Part shown: positions 44,109 through 52,992 of the stretch, one piece after another
How positions within the stretch are numbered: the first letter of the stretch is position 1
Layout of the letters: every line of letters starts with the position of its first letter
NCBI RefSeq assembly: GCF_017571495.1
Contig: NZ_JAGETZ010000002.1
Span: 1-64,000 of the forward strand
Direction of reading: 5' to 3'
DNA length: 64,000 bases
Origin: Hymenobacter negativus
GTDB taxonomy: Bacteria > Bacteroidota > Bacteroidia > Cytophagales > Hymenobacteraceae
Translations under genes and position numbers: made by a program
The notes under the pieces: generated by a model
What the model was told of the DNA's origin: nothing
The model's database searches: none
The model's input: only the letters and a program-made list of their open reading frames with translations

Positions 44109-46655
44109 CTATTGCCGCACCACGCGCTGGCGTAATACTTGCCCGCCCACCGTAGCGGTGAGGGTGTAGTTACCAGCGGCACAGGTTGGCTGCACGTGCA
44201 GGGGAGCACCAGATGTGAGGGACTGCTCCTGCTGCCACACTTGGCGGCCCATACCATCAAGCAGGCGCAGGGTAGCAGTGGTGGCGGTGGGGTGGTTGAG
44301 GGCCACGGTCAGGTCCTGGGCAAACTGCGTGGGGTAGGCAGCCAGGCTGGCCTGGGCACCGTCAAAACGCAGCTGCTGGGGAGCGAAGTATTGGCTGGCG
44401 CCGTCGCGGTCGTCCTGACGGAGGCGGTAGTAGCGGGCGCCGGCTTTACCCTCAGTGGCGTCCACGAAGCGGTAATCGCGGGAGGTGCTGCTGGTGCCGC
44501 TGCCTTCAACGGCCACGAAGCCGATTTGGCGGTAGACCTTGCCATCGAGCGATACTTCGATGCCGAAGCCCCGGTTGTTCAACTCCGAAGCAGTGTTCCA
44601 GGTGAGGAGGGCGTTTAGGCCCTGGCGCTCGGCCTGGAAGGCGGTGAGGCCTACGGGCAGCGGGTTGGTGATGTCGCCCAGCGTCCAGCGCGAGAAGCCG
44701 GTTACGTTGGCCAGGAAGGCCGTATTGGTACCGGACGTCGTGATGCCTTTGTTCTGCCAGGTGCCACCGTTGTTGGTCGACTTATAGAAGCGCATGTTGG
44801 TAGGCGAGATGCCGTTCAGTTCATGGGCAAAGTAGTCGATGGTCAGGCCAACGTTTAGGCTGTTGTTGTTAGTGGTCGGCGTGATGTCAAAGTAGCGCAG
44901 AATGCTCTGGTGCGAACCTGCCCCAGTAGCAGCCGTCCCCGTGTAGCGGCTCACCGAAGTTGCGCCGGGCATGGCAGAGCCGGATACCGGCTGCATGCTC
45001 AGGCCCACGCCACCAAATGTCTCGGTAACGCCTACTGTTGGAGTACGGCGTACATCAACGCGGCCCAATACGTAGCTGGTTTCAGTCTCAACCAGGTTGG
45101 CTAGGTTGTCAAGCTTGAGGCGGAACGGGCCGGTAGCCAAGATACCGTTCAGCATCTGCACGCCATTGTATACCACAGCGTCATCGGTGAAGGTTTTGGT
45201 ACCGCCGCCATTCACTTCAAGGTTGAAATAGAGGCCGCCGCTCACGGTTTGGTCACTAGCGCCGGTAAGCTTCACCTTGCCCGTAGAGCAGGTAAACTGG
45301 CCGCTGTTCAGCATGTCGCCCTTCACTTCAGTATCGCCCAGCGTTTGGGCAAAGGTTCCCGTGTTGACGAAGTCGCCATTGATGAGAATGTCGCCGCCCG
45401 TGTGGTTGAGAATGCCCGCGTTGGTAAGGTTGCCCAGCACCACAGTCAGGCCTTTTTCCACTACCATTAGCTGGCCGCTACTCACCGAGAAGGTATTCAG
45501 GATAGTTGTGGCCTGGCTTACGAGGCTATTCACGCCACTGGTGCCGGTGCTGCTTACGTTCGTTACGGCGTTGGCAGTCAGTTCGGCACGGCCGGTAGCC
45601 ACGCCAAGGGCCGTAAGGGCAGCATTGCTGCCTACCCCAGTCAGGCTCACCTGGCTCACGGTGTTGCCCACCACTTCGTTGGTCATGACGGTGCTGCTGC
45701 CGCAGCTCATCACAATACCGCGGAAGTTCTGGATGCCCACGTTCTCCCAGATACCACCCGTCGCCCCGGCCGCCCGGCCGCCAATAGCGTTGTAGCTAAC
45801 AGTGGCATCGTTGGCAGTACTGCCTGGCTTGAAGTCGATGGCTGTCTGGGCCGTAGTAGGCACCGCCGCCACGTTGTAGTAGAAGCTGTTATTGCTGATA
45901 TCCCAAAGGTCGCCGTTGCCAGCATCTACCAGTACTCCGGTGTAGTTGAAGTTAAACAACTGGCTATTGGTCAGCGAGAAGCTGTCATTAGCTCCGCTTC
46001 CAGCCGTAGGTGTGGCAGCATACAGCAGGTTGGAAGGCAGTTGAGCCGGGTCGGCATTGCCTACAAAGCTCTGGGTAATGCTGTTGCGGTCGTTGCCAGT
46101 GGTGAGGCCACTACCTACCACCACCACACCGCTGGTCAGCAACGTGTTTGAACCCAGCACGACAGCTTCGCGCACCTGGTTGTCCGAAGCGTCGCCGCTG
46201 AACACCAGTGTAGGAACCGAAGTGCTGAGCTGCCGCAAGGTGAGGGCCCGCGAGAGCGAGCCGTTATTACCGTTGAGGATGGTATGAGCGCTGCCCGTGC
46301 CAAAGGTGAGAGTACCGGTGATGACCGGGCTTACTCCCGCCGCAGGCTTGATGGTGAGGGTGTTTGTAGCCGTACCTGTCTTGGTCAGCAACACGTTCTC
46401 CGCATAGTTGGCGTCGAGAAGGCGTAGCTCGTAGGGCTGCGTGAGCGGTGATGGTACGGCTGCTAGAGCCGCCGTGATGGTGGGGTAGGTAGCGCCACCC
46501 GTGGTACCCACCGTCAGGATTACAGCGGCTTCAGCTTGGCTGCCCAGCAGCATCAGGCCGACTGCCAGACCCATTAGTTGCTTACGCCGCACCCGCCACG
46601 TTTGGACGGGCACTGCACCAAAGCCGTCAGGTTTTACAGAGGATAAGTGTTTCAT
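44109..46655 (-). CDS. T9SS-exported beta-helix-like surface protein
   Basis: 848 residues. The basic n-region is long (about 28 residues) before the hydrophobic GLAVGLMLLGSQAEA, so a later start at the Met of MGLAVGLML is possible. Residues 60-560 are Asn/Gly/Thr-rich with repeated short strands (for example ILNHTGGDILINGDFVNTG, SGQFTCSTGKVKLTGA), like a right-handed beta-helix with many copies of an N-T-G turn. Residues about 660-750 resemble the fibronectin-like domain before sorting signals (LTWNTASELNNRGFGIEVS). A T9SS sorting domain closes it (AAYPTQFAQDLTVALNHP). It was probably secreted; binding partner unknown. Confidence 0.85.
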   Translation of the reverse strand: MKHLSSVKPDGFGAVPVQTWRVRRKQLMGLAVGLMLLGSQAEAAVILTVGTTGGATYPTITAALAAVPSPLTQPYELRLLDANYAENVLLTKTGTATNTLTIKPAAGVSPVITGTLTFGTGSAHTILNGNNGSLSRALTLRQLSTSVPTLVFSGDASDNQVREAVVLGSNTLLTSGVVVVGSGLTTGNDRNSITQSFVGNADPAQLPSNLLYAATPTAGSGANDSFSLTNSQLFNFNYTGVLVDAGNGDLWDISNNSFYYNVAAVPTTAQTAIDFKPGSTANDATVSYNAIGGRAAGATGGIWENVGIQNFRGIVMSCGSSTVMTNEVVGNTVSQVSLTGVGSNAALTALGVATGRAELTANAVTNVSSTGTSGVNSLVSQATTILNTFSVSSGQLMVVEKGLTVVLGNLTNAGILNHTGGDILINGDFVNTGTFAQTLGDTEVKGDMLNSGQFTCSTGKVKLTGASDQTVSGGLYFNLEVNGGGTKTFTDDAVVYNGVQMLNGILATGPFRLKLDNLANLVETETSYVLGRVDVRRTPTVGVTETFGGVGLSMQPVSGSAMPGATSVSRYTGTAATGAGSHQSILRYFDITPTTNNNSLNVGLTIDYFAHELNGISPTNMRFYKSTNNGGTWQNKGITTSGTNTAFLANVTGFSRWTLGDITNPLPVGLTAFQAERQGLNALLTWNTASELNNRGFGIEVSLDGKVYRQIGFVAVEGSGTSSTSRDYRFVDATEGKAGARYYRLRQDDRDGASQYFAPQQLRFDGAQASLAAYPTQFAQDLTVALNHPTATTATLRLLDGMGRQVWQQEQSLTSGAPLHVQPTCAAGNYTLTATVGGQVLRQRVVRQ

Positions 46656-46867
46656 ATATAGCGTAGGGAAAAGGTGAGTGAGAGTGATACCGAAGGATTC
46701 TGCCGGCTCCTGCTGGGAACCGGCAGAAAGTCATCCTGATAAGCAGGACCTCGTTTAGTCAGGCACCGATATGAGTCGACACCAGGATAATTATATTGCC
46801 CGCAATAGCTTTGGGGATAGTAGCGTATTATTCGATAGATATGGGAACAGGATTTAATAATGTTAAC

Positions 46868-46898
46868 CAAATTTATAGCTCCATGCTGTCGCCCGCAA
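46868..46898 (-). promoter_or_regulatory. Possible Bacteroidota promoter of the T9SS beta-helix gene
   Basis: On the minus strand TTG (46896-46898) and TAAATTTG (46868-46875) are 20 bases apart. The -33 box is only TATTG rather than TTTG. The leader would be about 200 bases. Confidence 0.45.
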
Positions 46899-47168
46899 TA
46901 GACCAATCAATTCATCACAGACATAGTCCTATTTATGTCACATTTTCCACTCACGTTTATACACCTGTCAGGCAATTGTCCCATAATATTTTCTATTTCT
47001 GAAAACACATCTTCGATTGTCAACAGTCCAATTAGTTTACCTGAACTGTACCATAAACACATAAATGCATCGGCAATATTTATAATTATTTCTATAATTT
47101 ATCAATAACTTCCTGTATTAACTAACCATTCAATAACACGAGCCTCTCGCTGAGAACATACCCATAAT

Positions 47169-47213
47169 GCAAAACCCCCATCTCTTATTAAAAGCGGTGG
47201 GGGTTCGTTTTGC
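47169..47213 (-). terminator. Terminator of the phosphatase gene
   Basis: AACCCCCA (47173-47180) pairs with TGGGGGTT (47198-47205), with flanking GCAAAA/TTTTGC pairing after a bulge. It starts right after the stop at 47231 as read on the minus strand, which ends in a T-run. Confidence 0.7.
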
Positions 47214-47230
47214 TGGTAAGTAAGCGCTAC

Positions 47231-47929
47231 TCAGCGCTTCCCTATTGTATAGGGCGGCTCACAATTAGGCACCAGTGTCATCTCCCAGGTATCAAGGTTC
47301 AGCGCAGTGAGATGAGCCATTTCGGCGTTGTGGCGGTAAACACAGCCGGTATCCAAGCCCATCGCACCAGGGTGCGTGGCAGCCTTGCTGCGCACCTGCG
47401 CCACGGGAGTGGGTACATGCCCGTGCAACAGGCGCCGCCCGCCTAACCGCGACGGGTCGTACACATACTTTTTGGTATTGAGCATGGTGGTGTAGTCCTG
47501 CCGCATCTCGGTGGGCGGCAGGGCAAAATCGTAGCCTGCATGCACGAGCATAAAATCCGGCAACTCAATCTCATAGGGCAGAGTGGCCAGCCACTCCAGG
47601 TATTGGCCTGGGATATCGGAGAGGCGCGACACGCCGAAGCTGCGCAGGGTAGGGAGTCGACCGCGAGGCCCCAGCCAGTCCCAGCGCCAGCGGTGACGAG
47701 CGGCATCAAGCAGTGCTTGGTCGTGATTACCACGCAGGCACTGCACTTGGTAGCCCGCAGCTTGCAAGTGCATAAGGTAGTCGAGTACGCCGCGGCTATC
47801 GGGGCCTTTGTTCACGTAGTCACCCAGCAAGTACAGCTCGTCCCGCTTTGTGAGGCGCAGTTTGTCTTCTACCAGACGGCGGAACGTGTGTAGGCAGCCG
47901 TGCAGGTCGGTGGTGGCGTAGCGGCTCAC
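47231..47929 (-). CDS. PPP-family metallophosphatase (serine/threonine phosphatase-like)
   Basis: 232 residues. All metal-site motifs are present: TDLHGC, LGDYVNKGPDSRGV, LRGNHDQ, LVHAGYD and LLHGHVPTP. This is the short, bacterial PrpA-like type. It may dephosphorylate proteins or bis-nucleoside polyphosphates; the substrate cannot be told. Single gene with its own terminator. Confidence 0.9.
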   Translation of the reverse strand: MSRYATTDLHGCLHTFRRLVEDKLRLTKRDELYLLGDYVNKGPDSRGVLDYLMHLQAAGYQVQCLRGNHDQALLDAARHRWRWDWLGPRGRLPTLRSFGVSRLSDIPGQYLEWLATLPYEIELPDFMLVHAGYDFALPPTEMRQDYTTMLNTKKYVYDPSRLGGRRLLHGHVPTPVAQVRSKAATHPGAMGLDTGCVYRHNAEMAHLTALNLDTWEMTLVPNCEPPYTIGKR

Positions 47930-47973
47930 AGGGATTTATGCTATGATGGAATAGAGATAATACAGCAAAAAAA

Positions 47974-48065
47974 TGTCATGCTGAGCACCGCTGAAGCAGC
48001 TGTACCGCAACAATAAATCAAGTTACTGTTACAGTACAGATGCTTCGGCGACGCTCAGCATGACT
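47974..48065. repeat. Palindromic element, family B, copy 1
   Basis: Left arm GTCATGCTGAGC at 47975 and right arm GCTCAGCATGAC ending 48064 are flanked by A- and T-runs; the inner parts (CTGAAGCA and TGCTTCGG) also pair imperfectly. It resembles copy 2 at 61522 and can terminate both ways, directly beyond the stop of the gene at 48095. Confidence 0.8.
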
Positions 48066-48094
48066 TTTTTTTTCAGCTCGGCAATATAGAGGAG

Positions 48095-48319
48095 CTAGTG
48101 CCCGCCGCCATACGATGGCTTGTCGAGTTCGGGCTTGTCGAGGTTGCGGTTGGGATGGCGCTGGCCCGCATCTAAAGCTTCCTGCTCCAGACGGGCTTGC
48201 GTGGCTTCATCCAGCTCGTTTACGGGCAGGTCGCCGGTCCCTTTGGGTAAGCCTTCACCGGCTGGAGCACCGTGGTTTTCACTGGACTGCTGGTTGGTGT
48301 TATTACTTTTGTACGGCAT
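48095..48319 (-). CDS. Small hydrophilic disordered protein
   Basis: 74 residues, MPYKSNNTNQQSSENHG at the start, rich in Asn, Gln, Glu, Asp, Pro and Gly, with no hydrophobic core. No family recognised. A neighbour of similar nature lies at 48394 on the same strand, 74 bases away. Such proteins can be stress or desiccation related (hydrophilin-like), which is only a guess. Confidence 0.65.
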   Translation of the reverse strand: MPYKSNNTNQQSSENHGAPAGEGLPKGTGDLPVNELDEATQARLEQEALDAGQRHPNRNLDKPELDKPSYGGGH

Positions 48320-48393
48320 GATAAAGGAAGGTTAGAAGGTGGAAAATGTGGAAGGATTTTGCTTCTGAACTTACTCAGCTACCAAGCCGGGAC

Positions 48394-48897
48394 CTACTGG
48401 TCGATGGCCGTGTCAGTGGCGTCGGGGTCGTTGAGTTCGGCGTTGGTATCGGTCCCGGTGATGGGCTGGATGGGCCGGGGCTCCATCTGGCCCATACCCA
48501 CACGGGAGTTGGGGTTTAGCATCTCGTCGACACCCGGGCGCAAGTCGTGGGCGTCAAGTTCATCGACGGGACGGCCACTGGGCACAATGGTATCGGTGTA
48601 CTCGTCGAGGGGCGGCAGGTCTTGGTTGGCCCGGTCGGGGCGGCCCTCGTCGTTGGAACGCATGTTGTCCTTCGGCGGGCTCATGTTGTCGGCGGTTTCG
48701 TTCACACCCACGGCAGTTTCGCCACCCGAGGTATCGGAGCCGAAGCCTTCCTTGCCATCCCGGTTGCCAAAGCCGCCGCGTGCGGCTTCATTTTTGGGTG
48801 GGTCAGCGTTGGGAATGTGGTGGCCGGCCTCCATCTCTTCGTTGGTGGTGTCGTCGTTGATGACGCGGATAGGGCGGTTGTTGGGGTCGATGGCCAT
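48394..48897 (-). CDS. Hydrophilic disordered protein
   Basis: 167 residues, strongly acidic and rich in Asn, Asp, Pro and Gly (for example GGFGNRDGKEGFGSD, NMSPPKDNMRSNDEGR). No signal peptide or membrane segment and no known domain. A longer plus-strand frame overlaps it fully, but its Ser/Arg-rich product looks like a shadow. Codon use here matches neighbouring genes better on the minus strand, by impression. Confidence 0.6.
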   Translation of the reverse strand: MAIDPNNRPIRVINDDTTNEEMEAGHHIPNADPPKNEAARGGFGNRDGKEGFGSDTSGGETAVGVNETADNMSPPKDNMRSNDEGRPDRANQDLPPLDEYTDTIVPSGRPVDELDAHDLRPGVDEMLNPNSRVGMGQMEPRPIQPITGTDTNAELNDPDATDTAIDQ

Positions 48898-49035
48898 TTT
48901 ACTAAGAGTATGGGAATGTAAAAGGGTATGAGGGCAAGAGGTAGCCGGGAAAAGGTGTACTTTGGATTTCCCGTTTGGGTTTTATCAGCCGGCTCCCAAC
49001 GCGTCCATCCAGCGCTGCTAAATATAGCAAAAACC

Positions 49036-49293
49036 ATGTGGATTGAAACCGATAACAGCCTCCACCGCCGCTTCCGATTCGCCGATTTCAAAACGGCCTT
49101 CGCCTTCCTCACCGCAGTAGCGGACGAAGCCGAGCGCCTCGACCATCACCCATGGTTCAGCAATGAGTACAACGTGGTGGAATTTCGCCTGCGCACCCAC
49201 GATGCCGGCAATACCGTGACCAAACGCGACCACCGGCTCGCCGAGGCCATTGACGCAGTAGCAACGCGGTATGCTGCGCTGGACAAGGAATAA
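49036..49293 (+). CDS. 4a-hydroxytetrahydrobiopterin (pterin-4a-carbinolamine) dehydratase
   Basis: 85 residues from ATG 49036 (MWIETDNSLHRRFRF). The family pattern is present: ERLDHHPWFSNEYNVVEFRL with the paired His and the later TKRDHRLAEAID. It dehydrates 4a-hydroxypterin formed by aromatic amino acid hydroxylases; many bacterial members have other roles such as molybdopterin-related functions. It ends 29 bases before rsmI. Confidence 0.9.
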   Translation: MWIETDNSLHRRFRFADFKTAFAFLTAVADEAERLDHHPWFSNEYNVVEFRLRTHDAGNTVTKRDHRLAEAIDAVATRYAALDKE

Positions 49294-49310
49294 AGAGTTA
49301 GGGAAGCGTC

Positions 49311-49318
49311 TACCTTTG
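49311..49318 (+). promoter_or_regulatory. -7 box (TACCTTTG) directly before rsmI
   Basis: TACCTTTG ends four bases before the ATG at 49323. It fits the TAnnTTTG consensus, so the message would be leaderless. No convincing -33 TTTG is present, and rsmI could also be transcribed from further upstream. Confidence 0.45.
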
Positions 49319-49322
49319 TGCC

Positions 49323-50087
49323 ATGCCTAATACGGTTCTGTACCTCGTGCCCACGCCCATCGGCAATCTGGAAGATATTACGCTGCGGGCCATCCGCGTA
49401 CTGGGCGAAGTGGGTACTGTGCTCTGCGAAGACACGCGTACCAGTGGCCGCCTGATGCAGCACCTGGGCCTAAAAAAGCCCTTGCTCTCCTATCACCTGC
49501 ACAATGAACACCAGCAGGTACCGCGCCTGCTCGACCGGCTGGAAAAGGGTGAAATCATGGCCCTTGTGTCGGATGCCGGCACGCCGGGAATCTCCGACCC
49601 CGGCTTTTTGTTGGTGCGCGAGTGCCTGGCGCGGGGCTTGGGCGTGGAGTGCCTGCCCGGGCCAACCGCCTTCGTTCCGGCGTTGCTAAAATCTGGTTTT
49701 GGGGCCGAGCGGTTCACATTCGAAGGATTTTTGCCAGTGAAGAAGGGCCGGCAAACGCGCTTGCAACAACTGGCCACAGAAACCCGGACCATGATTTTTT
49801 ACGAGTCGCCGCACCGCATTGTGAAAACCCTGGGCCAGTTGGCCGAAGTGCTGGGTCCAACGCGGCCGGCCTCGGTCAGCCGCGAGCTTACCAAACTATT
49901 TGAAGAAACCGTGACCGGTACGCTGGCCAGCCTGGAGGCTGACTTCGCGGCCCGGCCCGCTATTAAAGGAGAAATTGTCGTTGTCGTCGAAGGAAACCTT
50001 GCCCCACCTGCCCGCGAGCCCCGTCCCGGCCGCGATGACCGATACCGCCGCGCTGCCGACGACGACGACCTCGACGGCGACGACTAG
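49323..50087 (+). CDS. rsmI: 16S rRNA (cytidine-1402-2'-O)-methyltransferase
   Basis: 254 residues. LYLVPTPIGNLEDITLRAI, VLCEDTRTSG, LLSYHLHNEHQQ, ALVSDAGTPGISDPGF, CLPGPTAFVPALLKSG and RELTKLFEE are RsmI motifs of the SAM-dependent tetrapyrrole-methylase fold. It 2'-O-methylates C1402 in 16S rRNA. The last 27 residues are a charged tail (PGRDDRYRRAADDDD) not in the core family. The 3' end overlaps the lnt start by 53 bases. Confidence 0.94.
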   Translation: MPNTVLYLVPTPIGNLEDITLRAIRVLGEVGTVLCEDTRTSGRLMQHLGLKKPLLSYHLHNEHQQVPRLLDRLEKGEIMALVSDAGTPGISDPGFLLVRECLARGLGVECLPGPTAFVPALLKSGFGAERFTFEGFLPVKKGRQTRLQQLATETRTMIFYESPHRIVKTLGQLAEVLGPTRPASVSRELTKLFEETVTGTLASLEADFAARPAIKGEIVVVVEGNLAPPAREPRPGRDDRYRRAADDDDLDGDD

Positions 50088-51723
50088 CTGGTACCAGCAA
50101 CCGTTGATTTTAGCGGTGTTAGGCGCGTTGCTGCTTTCCGGTGGCTGGTCGCCGTGGCCCACCGTCTGGCTGGTGCCGCTGCTGTTTATCGGCTGGGTGC
50201 CCTACCTGCTCATGGAGCGGCAGCTTACGCTGGAAGGGGCCCGCAAGCGACGCGTATTTGTCAGCACCTACCTGATGCTCGTGCTCTGGAATGCCCTCAC
50301 CACTTGGTGGGTAAGCTACGCGGAGCTAGCTGCAGGCATCGCCGCTGTGGTGCTCAATGCACTACTTATGTGCTTGCCGCTCATGGCCTTCCGCCAGACC
50401 AAAAAGCGACTGGGCAACCGCTGGGGCTACTTGTCGCTGCCCATTTACTGGCTTGCGTTTGAGCAACTGCACCTGCACTGGGACATCACCTGGCCCTGGC
50501 TCACGCTGGGCAACGGTTTCGCAGCCGCGCCGCAGTGGGTGCAGTGGTACGAGTACACCGGTTTTCTGGGTGGCTCGGGGTGGGTATGGGTTGTGAATCT
50601 GATGCTCTTCCGGTTAGCAGTGAATAATGAGCAGTTAACCATTCTGGGGAAATCGGTCAGACGGCCGTTGTTCACCGCGTATTGCGCACTGCTCATTGTG
50701 GTGCCCATTGGAATTTCCTACCTCATTGGGGCCCGATACCAGGAAAAGGGCCCGACGGCTGAAGTCATTGTGATTCAGCCCAACTTCGACCCCTACGTGG
50801 AGAAGTTTGAGGGCGGCCCCAAGTTCATCCCTTATGAAGAACAGCTGACCCGCATGCTCCAACTCTCGGAGCAGCACCTCACGCCCCAGACACGACTGGT
50901 GCTCTGGCCCGAGACGGCCCTAGAGGAAGCGGTGTGGGAAAACACCATCGAAACCAACCCCAAAATTCGCCGGGTGCGTGAGTGGTTGGCGCGGCATCCG
51001 GGCGTGGCGCTGCTCACAGGCATCACCACCATCAACTCGTATCCGAGCAAGGAGGCGGCCAGCGAAACGGCCCGCCACCGCGACGACCTGGGCTACTACG
51101 ACATCTTCAACGCAGGGGCTTATTTTGCCTCGGCCACCGCGCCTATTGCCTTCTATCACAAGTCGCGGCTGGTGCCCGGTGTAGAGAAGATTCCGCCGGT
51201 GCTGGCCTCCCTCATCTCGCACATCGACCTGGGTGGCACCGTGGGCAGCGTGGGCAGCCAAACCGAACGCACGGTGTATCTGGCCCCGGCCAATGCGCCG
51301 GCCCTGCGCGTGGCCCCGGTCATTTGCTACGAGTCCATTTATGGCGACTTCATTGCCGAATACGCCCATAACGGCGCCACGTTACTGGGCCTCGTTACCA
51401 ATGATGCCTGGTGGCACGACTCGCCCGGCTACCGGCAACTGCTGAGCTACGGCCAGCTGCGCTGCATCGAGACCCGCCGCGACCTCGCCCGCTCGGCCAA
51501 TACCGGCTTTACCGGCTTCATCAATCAGAAGGGCGAAATCATCCAGCGCGAAACCGCCTGGATTCCGACTGCCAGCCGCGCCACCGTGCACTTGAATGAC
51601 GAGACAACATTTTACGTGCGCTTCGGTGAGTTGATTGGGCGCGGCGCGCAGCTGCTGGCGGTGCTGTTGCTGGTGGCAGCCGTTGTGTTGGGCTTCGTGC
51701 GCAAGGATTCTAAGGCTCGCTAG
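50035..51723 (+). CDS. lnt: Apolipoprotein N-acyltransferase
   Basis: 562 residues from ATG 50035 (MTDTAALPTT); an ATG at 49975 is in frame but lies further inside rsmI. About six hydrophobic helices in the first 230 residues precede a nitrilase domain. The catalytic triad is visible as Glu293 (WPETALEE), Lys376 (FYHKSRLVPGVEKIPP) and Cys431 (VICYESIYG). It adds the third acyl chain to lipoproteins at the inner membrane. The low-complexity Thr-rich N-terminus (TTTTSTATT) probably comes from the overlap. Confidence 0.93.
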   Translation: MTDTAALPTTTTSTATTSWYQQPLILAVLGALLLSGGWSPWPTVWLVPLLFIGWVPYLLMERQLTLEGARKRRVFVSTYLMLVLWNALTTWWVSYAELAAGIAAVVLNALLMCLPLMAFRQTKKRLGNRWGYLSLPIYWLAFEQLHLHWDITWPWLTLGNGFAAAPQWVQWYEYTGFLGGSGWVWVVNLMLFRLAVNNEQLTILGKSVRRPLFTAYCALLIVVPIGISYLIGARYQEKGPTAEVIVIQPNFDPYVEKFEGGPKFIPYEEQLTRMLQLSEQHLTPQTRLVLWPETALEEAVWENTIETNPKIRRVREWLARHPGVALLTGITTINSYPSKEAASETARHRDDLGYYDIFNAGAYFASATAPIAFYHKSRLVPGVEKIPPVLASLISHIDLGGTVGSVGSQTERTVYLAPANAPALRVAPVICYESIYGDFIAEYAHNGATLLGLVTNDAWWHDSPGYRQLLSYGQLRCIETRRDLARSANTGFTGFINQKGEIIQRETAWIPTASRATVHLNDETTFYVRFGELIGRGAQLLAVLLLVAAVVLGFVRKDSKAR

Positions 51724-51794
51724 ACTCACGGAAATGGGAAAACGGACATTTTTAACTTTGCGAAACCTCTTCTAACCTTGCGAAGCCGCGCAAT

Positions 51795-52592
51795 ATGGAT
51801 TTCACCCAACTCTCCCTCGACCTTGCTGCCCTCTGCCGCAGCACCGCGCAGTTCATCCGCCAGGAGGCCGCTGTTTTCGACCGCGCCAAAGTGGAGCATA
51901 AAGGCCTGCATGACCTCGTAAGCTATGTGGACCAGGAAACCGAGCGCCGCCTTGTGACCGGTCTGCGCCAGCTGCTCCCCGAAGCCGGCTTCATTACCGA
52001 GGAAGGCACTGCTGGACCCGATACCCATACCGAGGAATTTGTCTGGATAATTGACCCGCTCGATGGCACCACCAACTTCGTGCACGGCCTGCCGGTGTAC
52101 GCTATCAGCGTGGCGCTGCTGCACCACAACGAACTAGTAGTGGGCGTGGTACACGAGGTGAACCGCGACGAAAGCTTTCGGGCTGTGCGCGGTGGCGGCG
52201 CCTTTTGCAACGACCAGCCCATCCACGTCACCGATGTGGCGGAGCTGAACAGCTCGCTCATTGCCACCGGCTTTCCCTATAAGGACTTTGGCAAGATGGA
52301 GCGTTACCTGCAACTCCTCGGCGCGTTTATGAGTCGCAGCCACGGCGTACGCCGGCTGGGCTCGGCTGCTGTCGACTTGGCTTATGTGGCTGCAGGGCGG
52401 TTTGAGGCTTTTTTTGAGTTTAATCTGAATTCGTACGACGTGGCAGCAGGCATTCTGTTGGTGCGTGAGGCGGGCGGGCAGGTTACGCAATTTTTGCAGG
52501 ACGGCGACCCACTGTTTGGCCGCGAAGTAGTGGCCAGCAACCGCCTTATCCACGCCGAAGTGCAGCAGACCATCGGCGAATTCTGGCAGTAG
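51795..52592 (+). CDS. Inositol-monophosphatase-like phosphatase (SuhB/CysQ superfamily)
   Basis: 265 residues. DPLDGTTNFVHGLPVYAISVAL (metal site), ITEEGT and the later SYDVAAG (the usual WDxAAG) are all present. It may act on inositol monophosphate or other sugar phosphates; a CysQ or SuhB role is not distinguishable. A TAACTTTG box lies 34 bases before the ATG (51753-51760), so it probably has its own promoter. Confidence 0.88.
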   Translation: MDFTQLSLDLAALCRSTAQFIRQEAAVFDRAKVEHKGLHDLVSYVDQETERRLVTGLRQLLPEAGFITEEGTAGPDTHTEEFVWIIDPLDGTTNFVHGLPVYAISVALLHHNELVVGVVHEVNRDESFRAVRGGGAFCNDQPIHVTDVAELNSSLIATGFPYKDFGKMERYLQLLGAFMSRSHGVRRLGSAAVDLAYVAAGRFEAFFEFNLNSYDVAAGILLVREAGGQVTQFLQDGDPLFGREVVASNRLIHAEVQQTIGEFWQ

Positions 52593-52632
52593 CGACACCA
52601 AACTTTTCCCTTCTTTTCGCAGTTTATCCGGT

Positions 52633-52845
52633 ATGCTGCTGCTCGCTATTACTTCCGTCGAAATCCAATACCTCCTTATCGGAGCGCTGTTTGTGGCAGC
52701 GGCCTTTTACGTGGGCCGGATTTTCTACCGGGCATTTTTCAGCAAGACGGCGGCGGGCTGTGCCAAGGGCTGCGGCGGGGCCTGCGGCCAACTCGATGTG
52801 GACCAGCTGCAACGAACCATTGAGGCACGGGCAGCCGCCAAATAG
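52633..52845 (+). CDS. FeoB-associated Cys-rich membrane protein-like
   Basis: 70 residues. A membrane helix (about 8-30) is followed by RIFYRAFFSKTAAGCAKGCGGACGQLD with three Cys, close to the small Cys-rich FeoB-associated family (PF12669-like), which may handle iron or iron-sulphur. No feoA or feoB is nearby, so the role remains open. Downstream of the inositol-phosphatase-like gene by 40 bases on the same strand. Confidence 0.7.
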   Translation: MLLLAITSVEIQYLLIGALFVAAAFYVGRIFYRAFFSKTAAGCAKGCGGACGQLDVDQLQRTIEARAAAK

Positions 52846-52992
52846 CCCGCTGGGCTGAGGTATAGCACCTCTGCGTTTTTTATATGAATTTGATATAACC
52901 CGCCCCCGCCCCGGCTCCGTATAGCCGATGCGGGGGCGGCCGGTATTAGCCCCACCCGCTCCGCTTCACATTATTCCAAACACCCCACCGCT

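Larger units (their letters stand above)
46656..47230. other. AT-rich intergenic region
   Basis: 575 bases, AT-rich, with a possible minus-strand promoter (46868-46898) and the terminator of the phosphatase gene (47169-47213). Short ORFs here look random in composition. No other element is recognised. Confidence 0.5.

Noticed and set aside
43930..44169. 79-codon ORF crossing a terminator
   Set aside because: It runs through the hairpin at 44001 and into the opposite gene.
46652..47002. Short ORFs in the AT-rich gap on both strands
   Set aside because: Random-looking composition and no start context.
48272..48931. 219-codon plus-strand frame opposite the hydrophilic gene at 48394
   Set aside because: Ser/Arg-rich product without structure; the minus frame is the more likely gene, but certainty is moderate.
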